From Albula goreensis (lineage: Eukaryota; Chordata; Actinopteri; Albuliformes; Albulidae), in the NCBI GenBank assembly GCA_022829145.1, contig CM040758.1, forward strand, positions 21,902,075 through 21,966,074: a stretch of 64,000 nucleotides of DNA. Direction: 5' to 3'. Under the pieces are notes generated by a model. The model was not told where the DNA came from. It was given only the letters and a program-made list of their open reading frames with translations, and ran no database searches. Made by a program: the position numbers and the translations under genes. Positions within the stretch are counted from its first letter, which is position 1; every line of letters begins with the position of its first letter. Below, one piece after another: positions 41,201 to 56,000 of this stretch.

Positions 41201-44200
41201 AATGTCGATTCGCTCGTTTTGGGTTCAGAGACAGGGGTCAATAATTCTACAGCCTCATAGGAACGGAGTTGCTCTGCTGTCCTTCAGGTATCCCAGGAAG
41301 TGATTATATCAATGCCAACTACATCGATGGGTACAGGAAACAGAATGCTTACATCGCTACCCAAGGCTCCCTGCCCGAGACCTTCGGAGACTTCTGGAGG
41401 ATGATCTGGGAGCAGCACACGGCCAATATCGTCATGATGACCAAGCTGGAGGAAAGATCAAGGGTAGGCCAATAATCTGCTCATATTATAATCATGTCAT
41501 ATTTTAAGTGCCCATGTTAAGTGACTTTGTTTTGCCAGCTTTTCTTTTACTCTGTATTGTTATCAGGGCATTTTCCAATTAGGATTAGAACATTTGATTA
41601 TTCATATGCATAACAGAATGGAGCCGACATATTTTTGGAGTAATGTCAGATGCAATATTATTCATAACGAAACAGGTTTTGCCTTAAACATTACTCTCCA
41701 GAATTTGACATTTGTAAATTATTAAACTGCAGGTGAGGCATGAACAAGATATTCCATGGCTTCAATTATTGTTAGCTTTTGCTGTAAGTGAAGGTTTTTT
41801 TTATGTTTTTCTTCACACACAGTGTTTGGTGACTTTTCTCGGCTGTGTCTGAAGAAAAAACTAACACATGTATTTAGTGCCCGAGTCAAAATGAAGTACA
41901 GATGATGAATTTAATCCCGGCCTTTAATTCAATTTGCACTGAAATTAATAGGTGTATGTATGCAAATTAATGTATCGGTTTCTTAAGCCAAGCAAAGTCC
42001 GGTGTTTACACCTGGCTCATTAAAAATACAGCCTGTGTTTCAACACTTCTTTCATTCTAGAATGCAGATTTTCTCTCATGTCTTAAATATAGTTTCCTGT
42101 TTTAACGTCTTGACTGTTTAGCTCATCACGGTGTTGTTTTTTTATTTTAAATGTCATTTGTCAGATGCCCTCTTATTTCTTCTCCAAGGCAAGACATCTC
42201 TCATTCTTCTCCACTGGGCGGATGCTCACATGCCTGTCACCCGTCTATTTCACATGTTTAAGTTCACATGAAATGCTGTTCTTTAATATAGAAGCATGTC
42301 CTACTAGCATACACACCACACCAATAGATGTTACACAGGGAATGCTATACATTTGATACATGCTGTTAAAAAATGATCAAATAACCATATATTACAACCG
42401 GGGGAAAAAACTAAAGTTCTAAAAATAATAAGTCTGGCATATTCACATGCTGCTTATGTAAAGCACACTGAATTGATGCTGGAGTGTCTGTCTGAACACA
42501 TAATTGCATGGTTTTGACAAGCTCCAAATGTTCCCTTTCAGAGAGTTTATAATTTAAATTAAAAGTGGCAATTTGAAGTAGAGAACAAATGAGTGGACCC
42601 AATTAATTCTTATTTTGCAATTACCTGAGAAACCATGACAGCAGAAATGATTTGCAAGAGGAGCATAATGTTTTTCGTTTTCTACTCAAGTATTGTACGC
42701 TTTTTCACATTTAAAGGGATAGTTCACCCTGAAAATTAAGGTTGTTCTTTTATTTTCTTACTCTGATATATTTTTGCCTGGCAACAAAATCTGTGTACAA
42801 TGTGTGTCCAGATTTGGGTGGTCCATCTGGCCTCATTTCTAAATGCATGGAGGTCTATAACTGAAGTTTGACCGGCTAACACTTCTACATTAAAATATCT
42901 TTGAAATACCAAAAAAGAATAAAATGCAATTCTATTTTTTGTGACAAAGAATTATTTGAAGGCCTTGTTTGCAGTTACAGTCATATCCACGCTGATAAAT
43001 TGTCTTAAATTATGTGGCTTTCATTACAAACTTGATTATGAGATGAGAGGTTATAGATATGTTGTTATGGATATAGCTGCAGATACATATGCAGCCCTCA
43101 AATGACTCTGCCACAAACAATGGAATTTGTTTTCATTTTCATGGCATTTTGATGGGCTTTTTAAAGGTGACACTTTAACCGGTGAAAGCTCATTAACTGA
43201 CCTCTATGGATGACGCACATCTGGACACTGACACTATGGAGGTTGTGTGGTTAGATATTTCTTGAGCTTAGTAAAATGAATGAACATGTAATTTTTTGGA
43301 TGAAGTATCCCATTAAGCACATTATTCTTAACCTCTTCACCCCAATGTTTGGGAATCACCAGCAGGGCATGTCCTGTTCCTCTCACACCTCACCTGTCCC
43401 CACACTGAACCCATGCTCCCTGGGTGCCACCACCTGAGATGCCAAACAAAATGCATGGGTTTAAAACTCCAGCTCCAATGTTCTTCTCTCTTATTGGGCT
43501 CCAGTGATAACAGCTTGTGGCCTACACAAACAGCTCATGGTTTGCCTGAAGGAAAACATACTGAGTGTGTTTTAGATATACTTGGTCCCCAGTTGTGCTC
43601 CCCCCCCCCTTGACAGTGTTCACAGAGAGTAAACAGCTTAAGTAAAGTGGTTTATGCACGGGGTGAAAACTCATTTCAACTGTTTCCCTAAGTGGTTATT
43701 ATCTAAAGCAAAACTCCATTCAACAGATATTTTTCCAAGAGTAAATACCGATATCTGCAATGATACAGTACGGAGGGGAATGTACAGTGTTAATTGCTGT
43801 TTAAAGTACTGGCTTTTTTGACTAATGACAGCATTTTATTTGCAAGATGAAGGAGTTATGTAATGAACTAGTCCTGAGAATGTCCAAAATAATATCCAGA
43901 ATGTCAGAGAGAATGCAATTTAATAGAATTTGAATTTTTTTTTTAATATTGCATCAAATGATTGGTGACTGAATGTATTGAATGTTAGCAGAAACTTCAG
44001 GCTAGAAGGACCGTTAGGAGAGGACTGTATACTGCCATGAAATATAACTGAGCAGGGTCAGGATGGAACTTGTTTACTTTATTTTTATGTGTTTTATGCT
44101 TTAATATCTTGTAATGAGTAGAGAGTATTTCATTACAAATGCCAAAACGGTTTGCATCTTAAAAATACATAAAACTACTAAGTCATTGTAGGCCAATTCT

Positions 44201-47200
44201 TGAAATGACTTCCCACATCGTCAAAAGATAAGTGGAGATTCGCTTCTTTCTTAGGACCCATTTGCAGTAATGACTAGTCTTGTTGTGTAAGAGGCCTGCA
44301 TAGAGGTCCTCTAGTCTGATTATGTTTGAGGAGTTTTATGGGCTTAAAAATAGCCTGAACATTTGAGTCGAGTGAAGTCAGTACTTAATTAATTTAACCT
44401 CTGTTTAATTATCAGGAATTACCAGTGTTGACTGATGTTGAGCAGATAGGTATTGATTGTGAGTTTGCACAGTATGGCCTTTTTTGGGGATATATTTTGT
44501 ATATAAAGGAGGAAAACGTATAGGTTTGAAGACAGACTGTTTTGTAAAGGGCTATTATTTACCTAAGGCATTAATTTGTTTCCACTTGGCGGTGAAACAG
44601 TAATACTGTAATGGAGCACTGGTTTATTGGTTGTTCACTGGGCAACGGAACTGTATAATCACAATAAACTAGCGTCTTAAATGTGATTTGAAAACGGCAG
44701 TTAAGGCAGTAATTATAGAGTCTGTCAGTCCAATAAATAATGCTGTCTGGATCAGCAGAATGTTGTAAGCTGTTTTCTCCAGTGTTAAAATGTATAAATC
44801 AGCAGAGTCAGTTATTGGCAGCCCATTTCGCCGTGCTCAGATGGCCTTTTTCCATGACTTAGGGCAGACATACTGCAAACACCCAGCAATATAGGCGAGT
44901 ATTAAAAAAAGCAATCAAAACGTGATTTTTTTTAAAAAAAAGTTGGCAATAGACTAGCGGATGGATAATCAAAAAAATCATAAATATTTCCCTGTTTGTA
45001 AATGTTTCCCTTTTCCCCCCGTTCATGTCATTTTAACCGCATACTAATGTAAATTTCACTTGTCACAGGTCAAATGTGACCAGTACTGGCCCACACGAGG
45101 CACAGAAACATATGGTCTGATCCAGGTCACATTGCTTGACACAGTGGAGCTGGCAACATACTGCGTAAGGACTTTCGCTCTTTACAAGGTAAGTAATAAT
45201 ACACGATCATTTTGTATAAGGAAATCTGATGGAGTGGAGTTTTTTTTTTTGTTGGTCATTTCTAAGTAGGTTCTAAAATGCATTATCATTGTACCAAAGG
45301 CTGTCACAGACGGGTCAGGCAATTACTGCCCTACCTGCAAAGCTTGCCTCTCTCTTTAATCTGCATTTCTGTATTTAACCTTTTTTTCCAGAATGGGTCA
45401 AGTGAAAAAAGAGAGGTCCGACAGTTCCAGTTCACGGCCTGGCCGGACCATGGGGTCCCTGAGCACCCCACTCCCTTCCTGGCCTTCCTCCGGAGGGTCA
45501 AAGCCTGTAACCCCCCAGATGCTGGGCCTATGGTTGTGCACTGCAGGTAACAATGTTCCCCATCCCGCAGAAACAAACATGTTGCCCAGGGTTTTGAGGC
45601 AAGAAACTCAGTATGACTACTGTGGTCTGCAAACAGCTAAAATCCAAGACTCCTAATATATGTGGCTGAGTTTTTTTGGGCTTTAACTTCTTCAAATACC
45701 TCGTCAAGGTGAAGGAAAAGGTAGGCTGATGTTTAAGCTTGTTGGGAGTTAGCTCTAGAAAATAATAATGGCGCAGGGTGAGTGATGTGTTTATGTTTTG
45801 TTTTCGCATGCTGTTAAATAGAATGTCCTATCTGGCAGGTGAATGGGACGTTTGTCAGAACTGTTAGCTATGCCTGTTTCATTCGTAAAGCACAAATGAC
45901 TTCGGCATATTTTTTTCCTCTCGATCCTGTCTAATGCCAGCAGTGGTATTTCAATGGCTCATCAGTCAAGTACACCATTAATAGCATTACATGTTTTATT
46001 TGTCTGGATTTCTTGATTCATGTCAGTGGTCTTCATGATTTGTATTTGCTGGTGTGTCTTTATAAACAATACAGTGATCACAACTATAGTTAGCCGCATT
46101 GTCATATCAATGATTGAAGATTTAGAATGATGACATTTCAAACACCCCAGTGTGTGTATACTGTTGAAATGTAATGAATAGAATAAATAAACTGGTTTTC
46201 TAGTATGCACCGAGGGGTTAAAGTGTTTTAGTCAGTAGTTGGCCCCAGCATTTTCACTTGATAAGTGAGGAAAGATTCCTGATGTCATTCCCTTTGGCAG
46301 CTCCCTTCTTTCCTCCTGTTCTTACTTGTAATATGGTGTACCTAGACTGTGTATAAGCGCTCTTGTTTGCTCACGTTGTCCCTAGGGCAATTGAAACTCA
46401 AACAAATAAAAGAATGACTTGAAACTGCAGAAAATGGTTAGATTTCCCTGTGGTGTCTCACACTGAGACTCTGAAACGGAGTCGGCTGACTGCGTTTACA
46501 GCAAGGGAGGGTTAAACTTGCCAGCGAGACTGTGAAATAAAGGGATTACAGAAGATTTAAATTACCGCATGCAGACGTTAAATAGAGTCACTCACAGTAG
46601 CGGTTTTAATTGAAAATCCTGATTTCTGTACCATGCAGAATGCAGGAGTTCATATCATTTGGCAGATGGGTCTTCTAAATTCTTTCTCCCATGCATCAGA
46701 TGAAAGCTTGCGAAGCGTAAAATCATTGGGGAAAGACAGTAATGTCACCCGCCAACTCTTAAAGCCACCATTTTGAAAATCATTTCATCAGTCATTTTCA
46801 ATCATTAATGTTAGATCATTTGGAATGGAAATACCTGGTATTTCTGAAGATGTTCTGATAGTCTCTTATTTGCTCAGTTACTGCTTGTGTATCAGTACAT
46901 ACTATGCAATTGTCTGTGCATCTGTTTGATCGGCTGTAGTTTTAAATGAGATGCATCAGTACCCACAGGTGGCTTAGATCTTGAATTAGGGATTTTCAGT
47001 TTTATGTGAAAAGGGTTTTCATCACATATTTATACATTTTTGACATCACTACAGTGGCTTCTGTTTACATTTAAGTATGGCAATAAAGGTATAAGTGAAA
47101 ATGATAATGTTAAAAATCTGGCAGGTAAACCCAAAAGCGACTGTTTGACCAGCATTCTGGTGTCAGTTGAAACCTCTGCTGTTGATTGCTGACGTCTCTG

Positions 47201-50200
47201 TGCCCATATAGATGACTGGCTGCAGTCTGTCCTGCAATGGTATGTCCAGTCTGCTTGGCTACCACCAGGAAATGAATGCAGAAGTACCTATGCCTGTAAT
47301 TTCCTTCTGATTTACGGAGTCTGAGCATCATTTGAGCAGCAAGATTTGAAACATGCATATTATTTTTGAAATACCTCAAATACCTCAAACATGGTTTTCT
47401 GTTTAAAATAGTGCTACAGTTCAGGACAAAAAAATTCTTTTTCTCATTTGTGAAGGACCAGACTGGACCATACCTCAAGTGGTATTGATCTGAGTGTTTT
47501 GTTGAAACTTTGGTCTCTCCCTCTCACCTAGACAAAAGACCCCAATTAGGCGAGGTAGGGAAGTGAGCGTTAACAAAGGGACAGTGGAATGGCATCTTGA
47601 CATGAGAGTGCTGTCAATGCAAATTCTCACACTGTAATTTTCTGAACCTCTTCATCATTAATTACTGTTATTACCCAGCACTTTTAGCGCGCTGCATATA
47701 AAAAAGCTAGCAACACTTCAACACTGTTATGTATGTCGTGCTAGACAAAGCATGACTTGTCGTCGACCGTGAAAATTGAACCCAGGAGTCAGAGGAACTT
47801 TGTTTTTAATTATACGTATTATTTATATAGAAATGTCACAAGTAATTAGTGCTTTGACCAGGGTGATTGAGTGCCTTAGTTTTTAACATCTGGTTGGATT
47901 TTTATGTTTGTATTAATTGTTCCAAGTAGTTCCTGACGTTCCAGCTCCAGGAAGTTTCTTGGCAAGTACATTGAATTTGAATGAAATGCGATAATGTGAA
48001 AGTGCATCTCCTAAGATTGATTGCTGTGGGTCAATAAAAATGAGAAAAGATCCAAGAGTAGCACAGTGACAGAACATGTTCCTGCCTTGTCCAATCTAGT
48101 GTATAACCCAGCAGGACAGCCCACGCTCAGTCGGTGGATTGCATGGGAATATAGACTTCTTCTTCACATCATTGGTATGATTGCAGAGTTGTTTATATCT
48201 CCGTAGTACAGTCGGTAATGTATTTTAGGATGCCTTCACTGGATATGGATTTATTCCAAGGAGGCCAAATAATGTGATGACTCCAAACACATTCAGAGTA
48301 AAAGAGCTGATGTCTTCTAGGAGCGCAGCAGAATTTGTTTCATACAGATAATCCTTTTAATTTTAATAAGCATGAGGTTTTTATAAAGAAAATGTATAAA
48401 AGTAGGCCCGTTTCCCCCTCCTGTACTCTCAGGGGGACGACCTCTTCGAGCTGAAGTCATTTTCTCCTGCATTGTTAAAGCATGGCCCCCGCAGAGCCAT
48501 AGACTGGGTTTTATGTTTGCCCAGTGTTTTCCATGGCCCAGGTGTTGTCGCAGTTACTTCCTTTTGGATGTGGACTCTGGCTCGCCTTAATATAACCCAG
48601 GAGTAATAGAACCCAGTCCTTCCATAAACATGATTTAATGCCGCTGAGGTGCAACCCCCTCAGTGTCTCATAAAAAAAGTCATGTCAAAATCCCTTGGTG
48701 TGCAATCACTGTTGTTGCATATTCCGCTTCAAAATAATGCACCAATACACAGTAATAGCTTCCAGGTAAAAGTTGTTTTTCAAGCAGCTTATGTTTGTTT
48801 GCAAAGCCAAAGTAAATCACCAACACAAGGCCGCCAAATTGCAACATAGCAGGGCTAGCCGCTTGTATTGTTGCGCAAATCAGACCATTCGTCCCATTTG
48901 CTTGGAAGTAAACAAACTGGAAGTGTAAAACAAGCGGGCCTGAAACGTCTGGAGCAGACGTGATGGAGAACCGACCTGAGAGCTCACAGCTGCTGGCGCG
49001 GGACCCTGTAGCGTGATTCCGCGGAGTGACATTGCAGGGGAAGGAATCCGACCATCTGCTGGGGGTCCATGCCTGCCCGTGTGACCTCAGCTCCGCGCCG
49101 CCACCGAGGAGGCAGCGCTCCATTTCCTCAGCGGCACACAGGGAAAGCGGCGGTCGGAGGGGGGCACGGGGATGCAGTGTGGGACTCTTGGAGGACATTT
49201 CGGCCCGCTCCTGCCATGCGGTATGGATTATCTCTCATGGTGCGCCTCTCGGTCTGCAGGCCGGGGAGTAATTGGGTGTAAAAGAAATGCGACTGGGCGA
49301 ATCGCTCTGTGGCTGTCATCCCCGAAATCTCCTTCCCAGCGGTTCGGTTTCAGATGGCCCCCTAGCAACAGTGGGATCCCCCCTTGTTAAAATATCAACT
49401 TGGCTTTTCACCCTTCAGTCGTCCCTATAGGAACACATATTCAACGTAACTATCATCTGTCGCTCTTTTTGAAAGCCTGGAAATTAAGGTTGAAGGATGC
49501 ATTTTGCACGTTTGGCTGGCGAACACTAAACTGGAAAATGAGCGGCACTAATTCGTCTGGACGTGGGGCCCTCTCCGCTCCGAACGCCTTGCTCCTGTAA
49601 ATGACGTTGACAGAATGAGGGAAGTCATGGAGGGTAATTAAGTCGCCCCGCTGCAGGTAGGTTTGCACTGGAAAGATGCGCTGTCCGGCTGACTGTAGGC
49701 TTTCCTGGCCCAGTTTGATGGCCAGCTTTCAGGGGCTGCCATTTCAGCCCACGCCGTGTGCCAGCCCTTAGAACCCTCTCCTCTCCCCGTCCTTAGCTGC
49801 CCTGGCACCTCTGCTGTAGCGGATCCACTGGGTCCTCAGTCACAACCAGCAAACCAGCTCACCTGCTGCATCCACTGGGACAATCAGCATATTCTGTGGG
49901 TGTGCACTTTACATTATTATTATTATTATTATTATTATTATAGTACTAGTAGTAGTAGAAATAGCAGCAGAAATTCTAGTGGTGGTAGAGGTAGAAAGAA
50001 GAAATTTTCTCATGCTTTTTTTGTGGAAGAGAGATAATAGACTTTAGTCTACTTTAGTCCAAGGGTCGAGGCTCTGTTGCTCCTGGACTAAATATATACT
50101 GCAAAATCCAAAAGCATGTGAAATCAACAGAACAGTGTTTGAGATGTTTATTCTCAATATCACTGCTATGAACACAGAGAAGGACAGAGATGGAGGATGC

Positions 50201-52988
50201 AGTTACACTGGAAATGCCAACGTGTCAAAGAAACTCACCAAGAAGAGTCTGGCACAAACATATCGTTGAGGGCTTGCTTACACAAAAGTGCTTGTGATTT
50301 CTTCATCGTTGTGACAGCTGCGATAGCATTAAAGTTTATGAGATAAATATACTGCTCTGCTGTTTTGCTTTTATTAATAATAAAGGAATTTTCTTGTATT
50401 TGATGTTGAAATATGATATTGTGCAAGGATTGGAAACAGCTGTGGCGCAAAAGCGAATATTGTCTCAGAGATCGGCTTTGCTGCACAAAGAGTCGTAGAA
50501 TGGAGTATTTTGATAAGATTTATTAAAATAATGCATTGAGTCTGTGCTGGAGTGAAGCTGAATTGCATTTGGAGCCGTTATTGCTGGCAGGATCACTCAA
50601 GCTTGAAGAAAAAGTTCCCCTAAAAGTACCATCAAGTTAATCAGGCAGCACCAGCCATTGAACACACGCATATGATGATTTTGTGTGGTGACGGACTCCT
50701 GTATGCGCCTTCATTTGATCTCTGCAGTCTTACATCACATCACGGGACATTAGGCGTGCTTGTTCTTGGGGCACCAGCTCAGTCATGATGTTATAAATGG
50801 AAAACGAATAGTGCCACTGGAAGAACAATGTGAGAAGGCCTGTATTGCCAATGTCTCGTAGGCACACTGGCCAAATGGATCGAATTTCCGGCTTTACTCA
50901 TCAGAACTGTCTCACAGATGTATCCGCGGATCATTCCAGGACACCCATTCCCCTTTCTTACTATATAAATAGCACGAAGCTGGATTCTTTTACCTCTGTT
51001 CCGATATAGAGCTGAGACTAGGCTGGTGAATCGTCTGTTTAGTATGGTTATTAGTTGTTTATAGGGAGGACTCTTGCTCCATCCGATGCAAAATACAAGA
51101 ACATAGAAGAGAGACAATAATTCACCACCATTCCTGATACAAAAGTGTTCACATTAGGTCCTCTCACTGTCACAGTGGTTGTCGTAGACCCTCTTATTTT
51201 GTTTTTCTCCTCTCTGATCTTCACAGCGGAAGCAAATAAGAGGAGAGATTGTGATAACATTTCACAACCAAGGTTAAACAAGGAAAGTAGCTGGGACATT
51301 TACGTACAGTCACCATGCTGTCAAAACACATTTTAGGCTTAAGCAGGAATCCATTATTTGTTAGAAGAAGAGGCACCCTCTTCAGTTAGCATGTCCCTTT
51401 TATTAAGAAATTTTTTAGTGCTATGTTATGACATAAACTGGAAACACAAGTGCATTTTTGGTAATGCTGGTGATTCAAATGACAGTTCAAACAGTGTAGA
51501 GCTTACCCAGCCTACAGTCTTTTGCCTCAGTCCCCTGTGCTCATTCCTAATTTAGAATAACACATTTTTGAAGTAAAATTAGCATTTTCTTATTATTTGC
51601 CAAAGTCCCCAGTTTGTTGGAAGCCTAAACTAACAAAGAACATCTGTCACTTCACTGAATTTGTGTCTTTACAAATCCATTCAGTGTCTTGCATTTATCA
51701 AGTAATCAGAGCTTGTATTAACTTCTTTTTTTATTATTTGAAAGCTGGCAACGTGCAGGCTTCTTTAAATCACACAAAGCCTGCAGACAGGAGTGAAAGG
51801 TTGAATAATTTCGGTGGGGGTGGGGGGGGGGAAGAATGATTAGCCGACCAATCATTAAGAACACTCGCGGGAAGCAGTGCTGAGGAGGACTGGCTGTCGA
51901 TAGCTGGATCTGAGGGCTGCTTCCAGCTGGATGGGGCTCAAGGTTGTCAGTGTTGTGGCATTTGTCAGTGGAGTGGCATGCCTTGCTGCAGTGCTGACAA
52001 ATGCTCATCCATGCTGTTCCCAGCACCCAGCCCTGCATAGCCCAGCACCTTCATCTCTTAATACCCTGCTATTCTGAGAATACATATCCCTATCTATCCA
52101 ATGCCAATCTTAAAACTGGTTCAGTTTAGGTGCTTCTCCAGCGTATGAATACTAAAAGTATTTTCTAATATTCTGTATATTATATATGGGTATATTATAT
52201 ATGATTGTGCCATACTAAGGATGATGTCAGTGGTTGTGGATATCAAATAAGGTCCTGTTTCTGATTGCGCACCAAACACCGTGTCCGTGTTTTTTTTTGT
52301 TCCTCAGCGCTGGCGTTGGCAGGACAGGTTGCTTCATCGTCATCGACGCCATGCTGGAGAGGATAAAGCACGAGAAGACCGTGGACATCTACGGTCATGT
52401 CACGCTCATGCGAGCACAGAGGAACTACATGGTTCAGACGGAGGACCAGTACACGTTCATCCACGATGCGTTGCTGGAGGCGGTCACCTGCGGCAACACC
52501 GAGGTGCCGGCCAGGAACCTGTACGCATACATCCAGAAGCTGACCCAAATAGAGTCTGGGGAGAACGTGACCGGGATGGAACTGGAATTCAAGGTAAGCC
52601 AGAGTATTCAAGTGATAAATGATGAGCCATAAAAGTAAAAAAAAAAAATCAATAAAGGTCAAAAGACTCTGCAGGCGTTCATTTTTATACAATTACTTTT
52701 TTAGCTAAAATAAATAATAATCCAAAATTCATGTGTGTCATTAGAGAAAAATTTTACCCTCATTAAATTTTAACAAAGGTAAGAATTATTCAAGGTAGAA
52801 TGAACAAAATACTTTTTTCTGCTCCTTACTCAACATTCAATTACCCACAATTTTGCAACCATGCAAAAACCAAACATAGCAATGAAGCAATGGACAAAAG
52901 AAAAGAATGGATGACCGTCCATCTTGCATAAATTCTAATTATGTATTGAGGTTTTCTTTGTGATGTAAGTGAATGTGTCTTGGATATT

Positions 52989-53029
<41 letters not shown>

Positions 53030-56000
53030 GTCTCTCTTTGTCACACACACAGAGACACACACTCACACACACAAATCGAGAGACCCCAGATTGTAGATGT
53101 AGAACACTATTTCAAATATCTATTCATTGGTATGAAGGTTCAGGACAGCTTAACAGGAACGTCCGGATAAGATATCTAGAAAATTCTGGAATTTTTTAAA
53201 ATTTCTAAAGTGGGCAGATAAAAAGTAGAATGTTTTGAGTAAACTTACCCTTTAATACTTGAATACTGAAACTAAAGTTTGTGGTGAATTGTATTTTAGC
53301 ATCCCCCTTCTACAAAGTGAGATAAAACGTGCTCATACACTGGTAATGTCAGGGCTTTGGCAAAAGGCACTTCTTTCAGCCTCTGTCCATCCAGAATTGC
53401 GTTTTGCCCAGTTGCAGATTTTCACCAGAGGACTGTGGTTTCCCATTGCATTTATTTTTTGCGAAGGAAGTCAATCGGTCAAACATCGTTTCGTTGAAAG
53501 CGCCCCCCAACCCCAGTATTTCAAAGGCCTTGCTCCATTGATTGCCTGGCTGCATATGGACGCATTCCCGTCTGGCATCAGCTGAAGCAAGGACCAAGCG
53601 GGTCCTGGGGCCTCCTCACCGCCGCTCTCCGTTTTACGCTGAAACGCAGTCTCTCCCTCCCCCGGGCCCCACGGCCACATTCCCGAGGCTGGGAAAAAGG
53701 CCTCGAAAGAGGCTCGAGCTGCCGCAGAGAGCACAGCAACCCCCACCCCCCTAAACTCCCCACACCCCCCCCACTCCAGCCTGGAAATGTACCCCGGAGC
53801 ACAGAGCGGGGGTGTGTGTAATTGCACAGCAAAAAGGTACTCACCACTGTGCTACGTACCACTCGAGTCCTTCCCCTGTATATTTACATTAGAGATTCAT
53901 CCACTCACCGGTGGGGCTGTCCTCTGCTTCGTCACGGCACAGATAAGACACTGAACACAAGGACCAGATGAGTCAGCCAGATCACTTTGAGTACCATCAT
54001 TGCACACCTAGTATTTTTTCATCTTTTTTTTTTTTTTTCAAAATGATTATTATTGTTTTGGCCCTGTACACATACTTCCCTGGAAGGCAAAAAGAGCCTC
54101 AATTTCCTCACTGAGGACAAAGACCTGGACACGGTCAACATTTGTCCTTTGACTTTTTCTTTTTTTCTCTCTTCCCTGACAAATGCTTTCCCTCGATACA
54201 ATAACACAGTTTAGAAAGGGCAGCAACCAGCAAAATGAACTCACCGCACGGTCTGCTCTATTATCTTATGTGAAATGCTGTTTGGATGACGTTGGAAGGG
54301 CTTCGTTTAACGAGTATGATTTTCTTCCCCCTGCAGCGTTTAGCCAACACAAAGGCTCACACGTCTCGGTTCATCAGTGCCAATCTTCCTTGCAACAAGT
54401 TCAAGAACCGCCTTGTAAATATAATGCCATATGAATCCACCAGACTGTGTCTGCAGCCCATTCGTGGGGTAGAAGGCTCTGATTACATCAACGCCAGCTT
54501 TATTGATGGCTATAGGTAAGAGCTTTTACTGTCATGGATTGAATGAGAGAAATGAAAAAAAAAAGTTTCTGTTCCCAAGGTTACGCCTTTTCCTATTGAA
54601 GAGCTCCAAGCATGGTTTTCTTAATAACATGAACTCGCGGGAAGTGATGTGGATGTTGTGTGTACAAAGGTTTTACCATACAAGTGAAAGGGCCTTCTTG
54701 TTTGTGTGAGTTCTCTATCAGGTATTACAAAAGACTCCACTAATACCAGGAAGCATTCTTGTTAGAGTCTTGTTTTGTTCCTGGATAATTTTATGATGTT
54801 CCCCAAACGAGCGCAGAACATATGTATTGTTCCAAGCATCTTTTGTCATTGTCACAGAGCAACATTCTGGGCACGTCAAATACAAACCTACTGGCAACAT
54901 ACCCTGTGCTCATTATCTACTCATTAAAAGTGTTAGCAGAGCTGTGCAAAACATTGATTCCGTGTTTGATTGCTTGCGATCTTTAGTGCAATAATCTGAA
55001 TTTTATGCATGTTTTTTTTTTTAATAAACTCCATATTGACATTGTTAAATAGACACAAGCCTTTGCAAAAGGTAGTCAGGAAAGGGTGTTACCTCACGTA
55101 GCACATTCGTAAGAGTCATATTTCAAATACCATGTGAACAATTTACAGTTGCTTGATCTACACTGCCAGCAGCAATTACCTTAGCTCTATGTTCTGTCCT
55201 CCAAAGTTGCTTACACAATGCAAAATACTATGCCACTGCTGCTGTCAAAAGAAAACTGATGACATGGGCAGGATTTTACCAAACAGAACTTACCCATGCC
55301 ATCTGTTGAGTAGCTATTTTGTGGCACGCTGGGAAAAGCATGGGGAAAATGAGTGTGGAGGTAGATCCATCATCTCCTGCGCAGCACATACTGTGCTGTT
55401 GCTGGGTCGTGCAGTAAATGAGTGGTCCTTAAAACCATTTGTTTATAAGTGATGCACAGTAATGCAGGATGATGTGTCAATCAGGAAGGTGCTAATGGCC
55501 ATCCGGGCCTAAATAAAACAACTGGCCTCAGCCGCTATGGCCCATTCAACTGAATGCTCAGCACTGATTGCGGGGTTGCTTTCAGAGCAAAACAAGATGA
55601 CATGTCTATATAAAGCGTTGTTAGATCGACAAAGTCTAGTCAAAGAACACAAAACACCACAATGTGCACATGCAATATTTTAAGGCTGATCTGAACCTGA
55701 ATATGCAAGAAAAGTAGCCTACATTAAAAAAACATTCATGTATTATCTTAATGAATGTAAATATGTTCATGTATTTGGCATTGAATACCATGTATATGCA
55801 TGATGAACCAGTAGAGGATCTTTCCTCCTCACCTCTATTTCTGAAGTCATCAGGCACATTTACACTGGCACTGCTGTATCAGTGAAGTCATGTGTGAACT
55901 CAAACACCCAGCTTGAGTGGCTGAATGGATGAAGTGTAAAATGTTCTCGGTGCAAAATCGAGTTGTTGTGTAATCTAGGATTTTGCTTGGTCTTCTTTCA

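Larger units (their letters stand above)
45547..52307. other. 6.8-kb intron within the D1 active site
   Basis: The largest intron here. It contains repeat-poor stretches (about 46440-46800), a CpG-dense patch (48930-49640) and an ATT microsatellite. No exon or gene was recognised. The long reverse open frame at 48680-49198 lies in the GC-rich patch and has no known domain. Confidence 0.55.

Noticed and set aside
48680-49198. 172-codon reverse-strand frame in the CpG-rich patch
   Set aside because: Long frames are expected by chance in GC-rich DNA; no domain or conserved motif is visible.
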